Position numbers and translations under genes: made by a program. Shown here in pieces: positions 27,143 to 40,449 of a stretch of 64,000 nt of DNA. How positions within the stretch are numbered: position 1 is the first letter of the stretch; every line of letters starts with the position of its first letter. The stretch covers positions 1 through 64,000 of the forward strand of contig RFPL01000011.1 in assembly GCA_009926135.1 (NCBI GenBank), written 5' to 3'. The stretch is from Sphingomonadaceae bacterium (GTDB lineage: Bacteria > Pseudomonadota > Alphaproteobacteria > Sphingomonadales > Sphingomonadaceae). The notes under the pieces were generated by a model. That model saw only the letters and a list, made by a program, of their open reading frames with translations. It ran no database searches and was not told the origin of the DNA.

Positions 27143-28129
27143 ATGGCCGTCAAATTCAAGTCGATTGTCGGTCGGGTCAGCGCTCTTGCGCTTGCCGTGT
27201 CGGCCGTGGCCCTTCCCGCTGCCGCTCAGGCGCAGGATGAAGGCCAGCAAATTCGGGACAACGAGGCCGCCGGGAATATCGGCGGCGGCAACGAAGCGCG
27301 CCGCGCACCGCGGTCGGCACCGTCTGGCGATAACGGCAACGGCTGGTCACGCCCGGCCCGCGCCGAAGCGCCGCGCTCTGTCCCGCAGGCCGCACCGGCT
27401 GGCGATTATCAGCAGGGCCGCGCCGCGCAGGCCCCCGGTTGGGATCGCAGCGCGCCCCGCCGCGAAGGCAATGGCTGGAGCGGCAATGGCCGCAGTTGGG
27501 AAAACCGCGGCGGCGGAAACTGGCGAGGCGACGAAGCCCGGGCCAATCCAGCGCCCCAGCCTCAGGCCGCACCGGCTCCGGTTGTCCAGGGTCGCAGCTG
27601 GAACGATGGCCGGCCGGCCCGTTCGGAAGACTCCCGCCGGACAGACCGGTCGGGCACCTGGTGGCGCCAGGAAGGTGACCGCACCTACCGCGATGCCGAA
27701 CGTCGCGGCGATGACAGCCGCTGGCGCGATCGCAACCGCGAGGAATACCGGCGCGACAATGACCGGCGCTGGGATGGCCGCACGGACCGCGATCGCCAGG
27801 GCTACAACCAGGACTACCGCCGCTGGGACCACCGCTGGCGGGATAACCGGCGCTATGATTGGTATTCCTATCGTCGCAGCTATCCCAGCACCTTCCGGGT
27901 CGGGATCTATTACTCACCCTATCGGAATTACAGCTATCGGCGCCTGTCGGCCGGGTTCTTCCTGGACTCGCTGTTCTTCTCGAACCGGTACTGGATCAAC
28001 GATCCGTGGCAGTACCGCCTGCCGGACGTCTACGGGCCCTATCGCTGGATCCGCTATTATGACGATGCCCTGCTGGTGAACACCTATAGCGGCGAAGTCG
28101 TGGACGTGATCTACAGGTTCTTCTGGTAA
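27143..28129 (+). CDS. RcnB-like secreted Arg/Tyr-rich protein
   Basis: A 328-residue exported protein. A signal peptide (KSIVGRVSALALAVSAVAL, then ALPAAAQAQ) leads into a long low-complexity middle (about residues 30-225) rich in Arg, Asp, Trp, Gly and Pro. The C-terminus (about 235-328) carries the RcnB-like module with repeated Tyr/Arg and WQYRLPDVYGPYRWIRYYDDALLVNTYSGEVVD (shown in part). E. coli RcnB is a small periplasmic protein needed for Ni/Co homeostasis; this is three times longer, so the metal role is only suggested. A strong hairpin terminator follows. Confidence 0.72.
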   Translation: MAVKFKSIVGRVSALALAVSAVALPAAAQAQDEGQQIRDNEAAGNIGGGNEARRAPRSAPSGDNGNGWSRPARAEAPRSVPQAAPAGDYQQGRAAQAPGWDRSAPRREGNGWSGNGRSWENRGGGNWRGDEARANPAPQPQAAPAPVVQGRSWNDGRPARSEDSRRTDRSGTWWRQEGDRTYRDAERRGDDSRWRDRNREEYRRDNDRRWDGRTDRDRQGYNQDYRRWDHRWRDNRRYDWYSYRRSYPSTFRVGIYYSPYRNYSYRRLSAGFFLDSLFFSNRYWINDPWQYRLPDVYGPYRWIRYYDDALLVNTYSGEVVDVIYRFFW

Positions 28130-28158
28130 CGGTCCAACGAGTGGACGGACCCGCACGG

Positions 28159-28186
28159 AGCCCCTGCCCGGAAACGGGTGGGGGCT
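28159..28186 (+). terminator. Rho-independent terminator after the RcnB-like gene
   Basis: AGCCCCTGCCCG and CGGGTGGGGGCT form a 12-bp stem (two G-T pairs) around a GAAA loop. It is followed by TCCCTGTTT, a weak T-tract. It lies 30 bases after the RcnB-like stop and 9 bases before the end of the convergent cytochrome b561 gene. Confidence 0.75.
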
Positions 28187-28194
28187 TCCCTGTT

Positions 28195-28749
28195 TCAGCG
28201 CAGGAAGGGCAGCATCCGCGCCATGGTGCTGTCGCGGTCAATGAACTGATGCTTCAGCGCCGCCGCGACGTGCAGTCCAAGCAGCACCAGCATTGCCGTG
28301 GCGGTCACTTCATGCAGTTCGTGGAACAGGCCGATTGTCGGCTTGTCGAAACCGACCGGAAGCGCCGGGAAATCGATCAGGCCAAACAGGCTGACCGGCT
28401 TGCCCTGGCTGAAGGCAGAATGCAGGCCCAGGCCCGCCAGCGGCACGGCCAGCATCAGGGCATAGAACAGCGCGTGCGCCACGCGGGCGAGCGCCGCTTC
28501 CCAGGTCTTGAGCGTTTGCAGCAACACTGGCGGCCGGTAGACCACCCGCCACCCGATCCGCACCAGGGTGAGCAGCAGGATCACGATGCCGGTGGCCTTG
28601 TGATAGCCCATCACCACCAGCTTCGCATCGCGCGGCAGGTCCTCCGCAGTCCAGGCACCGATGAAGTTGCCAAGGATCAGCAGGGCGATCAGCCAGTGCA
28701 GGATGATCGCTCCGCGCGAATAGCTTAGGGCGCTGTCGGTTGTGCTCAT
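28195..28749 (-). CDS. Cytochrome b561-family protein
   Basis: A 184-residue four-helix membrane protein of the CybB/b561 family. Haem-ligand histidines are placed as expected: the N-terminal GAIILHWLIALLILGNF (about residues 13-29), MGYHKATGIVILLLTLVR (about 48-65), and two later in FHELHEVTATAMLVLLGLHVAAALKHQF (shown in part). Such cytochromes move electrons from quinol to periplasmic acceptors, including superoxide in E. coli CybB. Downstream of and convergent with the RcnB-like gene. Confidence 0.9.
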   Translation of the reverse strand: MSTTDSALSYSRGAIILHWLIALLILGNFIGAWTAEDLPRDAKLVVMGYHKATGIVILLLTLVRIGWRVVYRPPVLLQTLKTWEAALARVAHALFYALMLAVPLAGLGLHSAFSQGKPVSLFGLIDFPALPVGFDKPTIGLFHELHEVTATAMLVLLGLHVAAALKHQFIDRDSTMARMLPFLR

Positions 28750-28832
28750 AGGCCGGCAAAATGGCGCATGCCGGGACGTGCTGCAAGCAGCTTTTGCTTG
28801 CCCTGCGGCGCGGCAGCGATAGGCAGGATCGC

Positions 28833-29507
28833 ATGGAATATCCCCCCTGCCCCAACCCCGACAAGGTTGCCCTGATGCGGCTGGGCGCCCAGGTCCGCCG
28901 CCGGCTGGAAGCCGATCCGGCAGTCCACCAGGTGCCAGTCGACCGGGCCGAGATCTGGGCCCTGTCCGAATTTGTCAGCGCTGCTGAATGCGCGGCGCTG
29001 ATGGACATGGTCGATCGTACCGCCAAGCCTTCTGCGGTGCTGGACCATGGCTATGGCGCGGATACCTGGCGTACCTCCTATTCCGGCGATGTCGAACGCG
29101 ATGATCCGTTCGTGAAGATGATCGAGCGGCGCATCGACGACCTGCTGGGCATCCCGCATGAATTCGGTGAGACCATCCAGGGCCAGCGCTATGGACCGGG
29201 CCAGGAATTCAAGCCGCACATGGATTGGTTCTGGACCAAGGCTCCTTACTGGAAGACCGAGGCCAAGCGCGGGGGCCAGCGCGCGATCACCGCGATGATC
29301 TACCTGAACGATGTGGAAGAAGGCGGTACTACTGATTTCCCAAGGATCGGCGTCTCGATCCCGCCGCAGCAAGGCGCACTGATCGTGTGGAACAACTGCT
29401 GTCCCGATGGCGCGCTGAACCAGGATACGCTCCACGCCGGCACGCCGGTGATCAAGGGCACCAAGTATATCATCACCAAGTGGTACCGCAGCCGCAAATG
29501 GGGCTGA
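28833..29507 (+). CDS. 2-oxoglutarate/Fe(II) dioxygenase, prolyl 4-hydroxylase type
   Basis: A 224-residue dioxygenase with a prolyl-4-hydroxylase alpha-subunit fold. The iron triad is visible in FKPHMDWF (His and Asp, about residues 128-135) and DTLHAGTPVIKG (distal His about 203), with the 2-oxoglutarate-binding Lys eight to ten residues on. Typical flanking text includes GQRYGPGQEF, AMIYLNDVEEGGTTDFP and TKWYRSRKWG at the C-terminus. It would hydroxylate a prolyl residue or a small substrate; bacterial examples include an EF-Tu prolyl hydroxylase. Its last 10 bases overlap the DUF885 gene, suggesting coupled translation. Confidence 0.88.
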   Translation: MEYPPCPNPDKVALMRLGAQVRRRLEADPAVHQVPVDRAEIWALSEFVSAAECAALMDMVDRTAKPSAVLDHGYGADTWRTSYSGDVERDDPFVKMIERRIDDLLGIPHEFGETIQGQRYGPGQEFKPHMDWFWTKAPYWKTEAKRGGQRAITAMIYLNDVEEGGTTDFPRIGVSIPPQQGALIVWNNCCPDGALNQDTLHAGTPVIKGTKYIITKWYRSRKWG

Positions 29508-31324
29508 CCCGGGCTTTCCTGCTGGCTGCTTCGCTGCTGAGTACCGCGCTGCCCGCGCTGGCCCAGCCGGTGCCGGCCGTGCCCGTGGCAGGCGCGCGGC
29601 AGACCGAGGACGCGCGCCTCTTTGCGCTGCTCAATTCCTTTGCCCGCGCTCAGGAGACGCTCGATCCGCTGGGCTCGCTGGCCCGCGGGGATAACGGCGA
29701 TCCGAAAGCACTGCAGCGGCTGTTCAGTGATGAACTGGTCGCGGCCCATCGCGCAGAGCTGCGCCGCGAACTGGCCGCGCTCGCCCGGGTCGACCGGGCG
29801 CGGCTCAGCCCAGAACGGCAGCTCTCCTATGATGCGTTCCAGCAGCAGACCCGCGAAGCGCTGGGCTGGCTGTCCCCCGACATCCAGGCCCTTACCGCCG
29901 TGCGCCCGTTCAACCATTTCGGCGGGTTGCACCAGGATTTCCCCGCGCTGATCGGACCGGGCGGCGCGCTGCCCTATCGCGACGAGCGTGATTATCGCCG
30001 CAACCTGGCGTTGCTGCGCGCCTTCCCGGTGGTGCTGGATCGTGCCGTGGCCAGGTTTCGCCAAGGCATGGCGAGCGGCGTGGTCGAAACCCGGCTGACT
30101 ACGGCCAATATGATCGCCCAGCTCGATGAAATACTGGCGCGGCCAGCGCAGGATTCGATCTTCGCCGCCCCCCTGGTGGAAATGCCTGAAGCCTTGCCGC
30201 CTGCGCGCCTGGCCCTGATCCGCGCGGATTGGCTGGATGCGGTGCGCGAAGAGGTTCTGCCAGCCTACCGCCGCCTGCGTCAGTTCCTCGCCGAAGACTA
30301 CCTTCCGGTCGCCCGCGTGGCACCCGGCCTCGCCGCGATGAAAGGCGGTTCGGGGCTTTATCGCCGGCTGATCGTACACCACACCACGCTGACGCTGGAG
30401 CCCGAGGCGGTCCATGCGCTGGGCCTTGGCGAAGTGGCCCGGATCCAGGGCGAGATGGAACTGGTCAAGGTCCAGTTTGGCTTCAGGGGCACACTGCCTG
30501 CGTTCTTCAACCAAATCCGCACCGACGCACGCTTTCACCCGAAGACCACCGAGGAACTGAGTGCCGGCTATGCCCGCGTCGCCCAATCCGTCGATGCACA
30601 GCTACCCCGCCTGTTCGGGCGCCAACCACGCGGACAGATGACCATCGCGGCCTTTCCGGCCACTCGCGGCAAGTTCGAGGCGGGCGGATCCTATGCCCTT
30701 GGTTCGGCTGACGGGCGCCGCCCGGGGGTGTTCTATTTCAACACCTATGACCTGGAGAGCCGGTTCCTTTCGGGTGTCACCACGCTCTACCTGCACGAAG
30801 GCATTCCCGGCCACCACTTCCAGACCAGCCTGGCGCAGCAGAACCTGTCCCTGCCCGACTTCCAGCGGTTCGGTGACAATGCCGCCTTTGTCGAAGGTTG
30901 GGCGCTCTACGCCGAAACGCTTGGTTACGAGATGGGCCTCTACAAGGATCCATTGCAGCACTGGGGCACGCTCGATGACGAGATGCTGCGGGCAATGCGG
31001 CTGGTGGTCGATACCGGCATCCATGCCAAGGGTTGGAGCCGCAGCCAGGCGGTCGCCTATATGCTGGCCAACTCCGGCATGGGCCGCAGCGATGCCGAGG
31101 CCGAGGTTGATCGCTACATCGCCAACCCCGGTCAGGCGCTCAGCTACAAGATCGGCGCGCTGACCATCCAGCGCCTGCGCCGCGAAGCAGAAGCGGCGCT
31201 GGGCTCCCGCTTCGATCTGAAGGCGTTCCACGAGCAGGTTCTGGGCAGCGGCGTGCTGCCGCTGCCGGTCCTCGAAACCAAAGTGCGACGCTGGATTGCG
31301 AGCGAAGGCGCCGATCAGCCGTAA
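29498..31324 (+). CDS. DUF885 exported metallopeptidase-like protein
   Basis: A 608-residue protein of the DUF885 family. A signal peptide MGLTRAFLLAASLLSTALPALAQ is present. The zinc-site motif TLYLHEGIPGHHFQTSL (HEGxPGHH, about residues 427-443) and downstream VEGWALYAETLGYEMG (about 465-480), supplying the third ligand, are intact, so the protein is probably an active zinc carboxypeptidase. The start overlaps the dioxygenase stop by 10 bases, so the two are likely co-translated. It is the third exported peptidase-like protein in the window besides the M20 and M28 enzymes. Confidence 0.88.
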   Translation: MGLTRAFLLAASLLSTALPALAQPVPAVPVAGARQTEDARLFALLNSFARAQETLDPLGSLARGDNGDPKALQRLFSDELVAAHRAELRRELAALARVDRARLSPERQLSYDAFQQQTREALGWLSPDIQALTAVRPFNHFGGLHQDFPALIGPGGALPYRDERDYRRNLALLRAFPVVLDRAVARFRQGMASGVVETRLTTANMIAQLDEILARPAQDSIFAAPLVEMPEALPPARLALIRADWLDAVREEVLPAYRRLRQFLAEDYLPVARVAPGLAAMKGGSGLYRRLIVHHTTLTLEPEAVHALGLGEVARIQGEMELVKVQFGFRGTLPAFFNQIRTDARFHPKTTEELSAGYARVAQSVDAQLPRLFGRQPRGQMTIAAFPATRGKFEAGGSYALGSADGRRPGVFYFNTYDLESRFLSGVTTLYLHEGIPGHHFQTSLAQQNLSLPDFQRFGDNAAFVEGWALYAETLGYEMGLYKDPLQHWGTLDDEMLRAMRLVVDTGIHAKGWSRSQAVAYMLANSGMGRSDAEAEVDRYIANPGQALSYKIGALTIQRLRREAEAALGSRFDLKAFHEQVLGSGVLPLPVLETKVRRWIASEGADQP

Positions 31325-32121
31325 AGAAAACCGCGCGCCCAGGACTGCCAGCCCGGCGTGTTCCAGGCCAGGGTGATGATCACCACCCCAGGCACGAACC
31401 AAGCCGCCCAGATCACATAGGCCCGTTGCAGGGCGCCGTGGCGATACCAGTCCCAGCTGAACATCGGCGCGATCAGGAACAGGTGCCAAACCTCACCCAG
31501 CAACGGCGAATCTGGCATGTTCGAGGGCAGCCACGTCATCCGGTTGAAGGCCGCCGACAAGGGGACGCTGGTTGCCAGGATCAACAGGCGTTTGTGCGTC
31601 GCCGAATCCGATCGCCTTGCCCGCAAGGCAATCCAGACCAGCGCCAGAAACGTGATGCCAGTGCGAAACTGGATCAGCATGATGTTGGCAGACCGCTGCA
31701 TTTGCGCGTCAGCCTTTGCCTGCAGTTCAGGCGGCGCCGTGGCAACCCATTCAAGGTAGGTCCGCGCATTGACCTGAACCAGCATCACGCCGACGATAAC
31801 CAGGGCCGGGGCCAGGAACATGCCGATCACACCCAACTGCATATGCAGTGCCTTGCGACCGGTCGCCATCAATGTCGTCTGGGTGAGCAGCAGCAGCATC
31901 CAGCTACCCATCAAGACCGCATGGACATGCATCATGGCGGGGATCGGGGCACGCTTGTTTTCCGCGAGCAACCCCAACTTCATGAGCGAGTCCGGCACAA
32001 AACCGACGAGAACCGCAGTCGTAATCAGCGCTGCCGTGAATACGAAAATCCACCGGTCAACCAGCGCTTTCCACTGATCGTCCGCGTGCGTGCCCAAATG
32101 CCGGTCAGATACAGTCGCCAT
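31315..32121 (-). CDS. Multi-pass membrane protein of unknown function
   Basis: A 268-residue integral membrane protein with about seven hydrophobic helices (around residues 25-45, 63-82, 97-117, 150-170, 178-190, 208-225 and 236-255). Histidines occur inside or at the edge of helices (MMHVHAVLMGSWMLLLL, KALHMQLGVIG, EVWHLFLIAP), a pattern seen in haem- or metal-binding membrane proteins. I cannot name a family with confidence. It overlaps the convergent DUF885 gene by 10 bases and stands alone on the minus strand. Confidence 0.7.
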   Translation of the reverse strand: MATVSDRHLGTHADDQWKALVDRWIFVFTAALITTAVLVGFVPDSLMKLGLLAENKRAPIPAMMHVHAVLMGSWMLLLLTQTTLMATGRKALHMQLGVIGMFLAPALVIVGVMLVQVNARTYLEWVATAPPELQAKADAQMQRSANIMLIQFRTGITFLALVWIALRARRSDSATHKRLLILATSVPLSAAFNRMTWLPSNMPDSPLLGEVWHLFLIAPMFSWDWYRHGALQRAYVIWAAWFVPGVVIITLAWNTPGWQSWARGFLYG

Positions 32122-32197
32122 CGCCTTCCCTCCCCAAGAAGGTTCCGCGACCCGGGTCAGGATACGCCCATTTCTCCGGAAGGCAAATCCAGCTGGA

Positions 32198-33805
32198 TCA
32201 GCCCAGTGCCTCGGCGATCAGCTTACGTGTATTGGCAATTCCGTAGAGCGCGATGAAGCTGCCCATGCGGGGGCCTTGCGGAGAGCCGAGGAGCGTTTCG
32301 TACAGGCACTTGAACCAGTCGCGCAGCGCCTCGAAGTCATAGTGCGGGTCCTTGCCGATCGCGTAGACCAGGTTCTGCAATTCTTCTGCCGTGGCATCGT
32401 CACTGGTCGCGGCCAGCTCTTCGTCCAGGGCGGCAAGCGCAAGCGCTTCATTCCCTTCCGGCTTCCGCCGCACGAGCGTCGGCGCAACGAAATCGCGGTT
32501 GTAGGCCAGCGCATTGGTGACCAGCTTGTCGAGCTGCGGGTGCGCGGCCGGATCAGCATTCTCGACATAGTTGCCAAGATAGGACCAGACCTGCTCGCGC
32601 GTCGCCTTGGCACCGAGCACGCCGACGAGGTTAAGCAGCAGCCCATAGGTCACTGGCAGCTTGTCCCCATCGCCGCCGTGGTAACCATTGGCGCGCAGCA
32701 GGTGCCAGACCGGGTTGCCGAGCTGCTGCTCGACCGGCTGGGTGGGCAGCTTCTCACGGAACTGCCAGTACTCGTCGACCGCGCGCGGGATGATCCCGAC
32801 GTGCAGGCTCTTGGCGCTCTTGGGATCGCGGAACAGATAGAAGCCCAGGCTTTCCTCGCTGCCATAGGTCAGCCACTGGTCGATGGTCAGGCCATTACCC
32901 TTGGACTTGGAGATCTTCTCACCGTTCTCGTCGAGGAACAGTTCGTAGATCATCCCTTCCGGCGGGCGTCCGCCCAGCGCGCGGGCGATCTTGCCGCTTT
33001 CGCGCACGGAGTCGGTCAAGTCCTTGCCGCACATCTCGTAGTCCACGCCCAGCGCGACCCAGCGCATGGCCCAGTCGACCTTCCACTGCAGCTTGGCATT
33101 GCCGCCCAGAATGCAGCTTTCGACCATTTCACCGTGGTCGTCGAAGCGGACGATGCCAGCCTCGGCATCGACTACCTCGACCGGCACCTGCAGCACCTGG
33201 TGAGTCTTCGGGCTGACCGGCAGGACCGGCGAATAGGTCTGGCGGCGCTCCTCGCGCAAGGTTGGCAGCATGATATCCATGATCGCCTGCCAATTGCGCA
33301 GCACACCGCGCAGGGCATCGTCGAACTGGCCCGAATTGTAGCGATCGCTGGCCGAGACGAATTCGTAATCGAAGCCGAACTGATCAAGAAACTCGCGCAG
33401 CATCGCGTTGTTGTGGTGCGCGAAGCTTTCATACTTGCCGAACGGATCGGGAATCCGGGTCAGCGGATGACCCAGGTAAGCCGCCAGCAGGCCCTTGTTC
33501 TCGATATTGTCGGGCACCTTGCGCAGGCCGTCCATGTCATCGCTGAAGGCGACCAGCCGCGTTGGCGCGCCGCCGCTCAGAGTTTCATAAGCGCGCCGGA
33601 CCAAAGTCGTGCGCAGCACTTCCTGAAATGTGCCGATGTGCGGCAGACCGGATGGTCCATAGCCGGTTTCGAACAGCACTGGCGAACCATCGGGTTTGCC
33701 ATCCGGATACCGCTTCAGCAGCTTGCGCGCTTCTTCGAAGGGCCAAGCCTTGGAAACCTGTGCTGCTTCAAGCAGAGTTGGGGTGCGGAGTGCTTCGTCG
33801 GTCAT
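32198..33805 (-). CDS. lysK: Lysyl-tRNA synthetase, class I
   Basis: A 535-residue class I lysyl-tRNA synthetase. The Rossmann signatures are FETGYGPSGLPHIGTF (HIGH as PHIGT, about residues 46-61) and EKISKSKGNGLTID (KMSKS-like, about 293-306). Class I LysRS is found in archaea, spirochaetes and most alphaproteobacteria in place of the class II enzyme. I start at the ATG at 33805; the longer frame upstream is not coding. The C-terminal helical anticodon-binding domain runs to residue 535. Nothing else is in its transcription unit. Confidence 0.96.
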   Translation of the reverse strand: MTDEALRTPTLLEAAQVSKAWPFEEARKLLKRYPDGKPDGSPVLFETGYGPSGLPHIGTFQEVLRTTLVRRAYETLSGGAPTRLVAFSDDMDGLRKVPDNIENKGLLAAYLGHPLTRIPDPFGKYESFAHHNNAMLREFLDQFGFDYEFVSASDRYNSGQFDDALRGVLRNWQAIMDIMLPTLREERRQTYSPVLPVSPKTHQVLQVPVEVVDAEAGIVRFDDHGEMVESCILGGNAKLQWKVDWAMRWVALGVDYEMCGKDLTDSVRESGKIARALGGRPPEGMIYELFLDENGEKISKSKGNGLTIDQWLTYGSEESLGFYLFRDPKSAKSLHVGIIPRAVDEYWQFREKLPTQPVEQQLGNPVWHLLRANGYHGGDGDKLPVTYGLLLNLVGVLGAKATREQVWSYLGNYVENADPAAHPQLDKLVTNALAYNRDFVAPTLVRRKPEGNEALALAALDEELAATSDDATAEELQNLVYAIGKDPHYDFEALRDWFKCLYETLLGSPQGPRMGSFIALYGIANTRKLIAEALG

Positions 33806-33909
33806 GCGCGGCCTTTCGCGCCAAAGCGCCCGCGTTGCAAGGCGTGATTGCCCCTTGCGCAAGGCTGCCGGGGCGTTGCAAGTCGTGCTTGAGGACTGGA
33901 GGGGCGATA

Positions 33910-35598
33910 ATGCGATTTGTACACTGGCTGGCCGCAGCGGGTCTGGCGCTGGCCGCGCCGCTGGCGGCAAAGGACACTGCGGCAACGTTGTGGCGCGGCG
34001 GGACGATCATCACGATGGATGGTGATACGCCCGCGACCGCTGAAGCTGTGGTCGAACGAGAAGGCCGGATCGTCTTTGTCGGACCAGAAGCTGCCGCACG
34101 CGCGGCCGCTGGCAAGGATGCGCTGCTGCGCGATCTGAAGGGCGCGACCTTGCTGCCCGGCTTCGTCGATGCCCATTCGCATTTCGCGATCGGGTTGCAG
34201 ACCGCCGGGGGCCTGGACCTCGCCGATCCGGCAACGGGAGACACGGGCACGGTGCCAAAGCTGCTGGCCGCTGTGCAGCGTTACGGCGCGAAAGTGCCGA
34301 AAGGCGGCTGGGTTGTCGTCTGGCGTTATGACGATGCGCAATTGGCCGAACGCCGCAACGTGAGCCGCGCGGAACTCGATGCGATCCTGCCCGACCGCAA
34401 GGTCGTGCTGCTTCACATCTCGTTGCACGGCCTGATCGCCAATAGCGAAGCGCTCAAGGCGGCCAAGCTGCGCGACGGGATGAAGCCGCCCACTGGCGGG
34501 GTCATGCCCAGCGACGCCAAGGGCAAGCTTACTGGACTGCTGTTCGAAACGGCCATGCTGCCTGTGCGGTCCGTGCTTCCCCAGCCCACCCTCGAGATGC
34601 GTCTGGCGGCGATGGACGGGGTGCAGATGCGCTATGCCCGCGAAGGCTTCACCTGGGCACAGGACGGGGCCACCAATCCGGTTGACCTGGCCTTCCTGAC
34701 TTCGCCGGCGGCTCAGCAGAAGCTCAAGATCGACCTCGCGCTGCTGCCCTTCGCGATGACCGGGATCGATGCCGTGCTGGAAAACCCGGCGATGACGCCC
34801 GGTGCTCGGTTCGGGCGGGTCAAGCTGCAGGGGATCAAGTTCACGCTTGATCGTTCGCCCCAGGCGCGCACGGCCTTCTTCACCCGCGACTATGCGCTGG
34901 GTTCGCCTGACGGAGTCCATCCCTGGCATGGCCAACCAGTGACGAGTGATGCCGCGTTCCAGACCCTGGCACGCAAGGTACATGAACGCGGCTGGCAGAT
35001 CTTCGTTCATGCCAACGGCGATGCCGCGATCGACATGGCGATCCGCGGCTTTGACGCGCTGGGCATCAAGGCTGCAGACAATCGCCGGCCGATCGTAATC
35101 CATTCGCAGTTCATGCGGCCGGATCAGCTCCAGGCTTATGCCCGGATTGGGGTCGGACCGTCCTATTTTTCCAACCACACTTTCTACTTCGCCGATACGC
35201 ACCGCCGGAACTTTCCGAATGAAGTAGTGGATTTCATCAGCCCCTTCGTGGCGAGCCGGGCTGCCGGGCTGATCGCGTCCAACCATTCGGACTATCCAGT
35301 CACTCCGCTGGATACCCGCGCGCAGCTGTGGAGCGCGATGGCGCGCACTTCGCGCACTGGCGTCGTCAGCGGGGAAGGCCAGCGCGAGGATGCCTGGCAC
35401 GCGCTCCAGGGGCTTACCACTGGCCCTGCCTGGCAGGTGTTCGAAGAAGACCAGCGCGGGCGGATCAAACCCGGTCTGCTGGCTGACTTCGTGGTGCTGG
35501 ATCGCAATCCCCTCACGACGGCCGTGGATGACATCCGCGCAATCCGGGTGCTGGAAACAGTCAAGGAAGGGCAAACAATCTGGCAAGCCGGTAAGTAA
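33910..35598 (+). CDS. Exported amidohydrolase, YtcJ-like
   Basis: A 562-residue metal-dependent hydrolase of the Amidohydrolase 3 group. A signal peptide MRFVHWLAAAGLALAAPLAAKD is present, followed by the small beta domain (LWRGGTIITMDGD, EGRIVFVGPE), GATLLPGFVDAHSHFAIG with the HxH metal pair (about residues 82-99), FVHANGDAAIDMAIR (about 365-380), IVIHSQFM, and the C-terminal GRIKPGLLADFVVLDRNPL. It probably removes formyl, acyl or amide groups from a small substrate in the periplasm; substrate unknown. It is divergent from lysK. Confidence 0.87.
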   Translation: MRFVHWLAAAGLALAAPLAAKDTAATLWRGGTIITMDGDTPATAEAVVEREGRIVFVGPEAAARAAAGKDALLRDLKGATLLPGFVDAHSHFAIGLQTAGGLDLADPATGDTGTVPKLLAAVQRYGAKVPKGGWVVVWRYDDAQLAERRNVSRAELDAILPDRKVVLLHISLHGLIANSEALKAAKLRDGMKPPTGGVMPSDAKGKLTGLLFETAMLPVRSVLPQPTLEMRLAAMDGVQMRYAREGFTWAQDGATNPVDLAFLTSPAAQQKLKIDLALLPFAMTGIDAVLENPAMTPGARFGRVKLQGIKFTLDRSPQARTAFFTRDYALGSPDGVHPWHGQPVTSDAAFQTLARKVHERGWQIFVHANGDAAIDMAIRGFDALGIKAADNRRPIVIHSQFMRPDQLQAYARIGVGPSYFSNHTFYFADTHRRNFPNEVVDFISPFVASRAAGLIASNHSDYPVTPLDTRAQLWSAMARTSRTGVVSGEGQREDAWHALQGLTTGPAWQVFEEDQRGRIKPGLLADFVVLDRNPLTTAVDDIRAIRVLETVKEGQTIWQAGK

Positions 35599-35695
35599 TC
35601 GTCCGTGGTCGGAAAGTTGCCACTGCGTTTACCTCGTCTCAACACCTCCAGACCATGACGGGCCCCCAGCGAGACGATTGATCTCGGGGGACATA

Positions 35696-36061
35696 ATGGG
35701 TCGCGAAGTTACTGATCAAACGGGGGTTTTCCCCCGCCAACCGCGTGCGCGCCGGGCGGCTACCTTGCTGGTTGTCAAATGCCACCGCCAGGATGGTGGG
35801 CATGCCACTTTGCGCGTCCAGAATCTGTCGGCCACCGGCCTCAAGGGCGAAAGTTCCGACATCGGCGATTTTGCGCTGAACGAAGCGGTCAGCATCCATT
35901 TCCGCAATCTTGCGCCCGTTGCCGCTAGGGTCATCTGGTACGAAGGCAGCGAGATCGGTCTCAAATTCGACAATCCAGTCGATCTGGAACAGCTCAGCCA
36001 CGCGCGAACGATGGCGACAAAGCCAGCCGGGATCGCTCGCTCCAGCGCGCCCGGCCACTGA
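35696..36061 (+). CDS. PilZ-like domain protein with degenerate c-di-GMP motif
   Basis: A 121-residue protein with one PilZ-like domain. The second ligand motif [D/N]xSxxG is kept as NLSATG (about residues 45-50) and VIWYEGSEIGLKFDNP closes the barrel. The first motif, RxxxR, is not in canonical spacing: the basic stretch RQPRARRAATLL has no two arginines four apart. It may bind cyclic di-GMP weakly or not at all. Start at the ATG at 35696 after a GGGGGA. No partner gene is adjacent. Confidence 0.72.
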   Translation: MGREVTDQTGVFPRQPRARRAATLLVVKCHRQDGGHATLRVQNLSATGLKGESSDIGDFALNEAVSIHFRNLAPVAARVIWYEGSEIGLKFDNPVDLEQLSHARTMATKPAGIARSSAPGH

Positions 36062-36095
36062 ACCGGCAAGGGTCCGCGCAAAGTCTGATCCAGCC

Positions 36096-40445
<4,350 letters not shown>

Positions 40446-40449
<4 letters not shown>

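Noticed and set aside
32090..33847. A 585-codon plus-strand frame opposite lysK
   Set aside because: Shadow of the class I LysRS gene; no family features.
33802..35586. A 594-codon minus-strand frame opposite the amidohydrolase
   Set aside because: Shadow; the amidohydrolase has a signal peptide and complete metal motifs.
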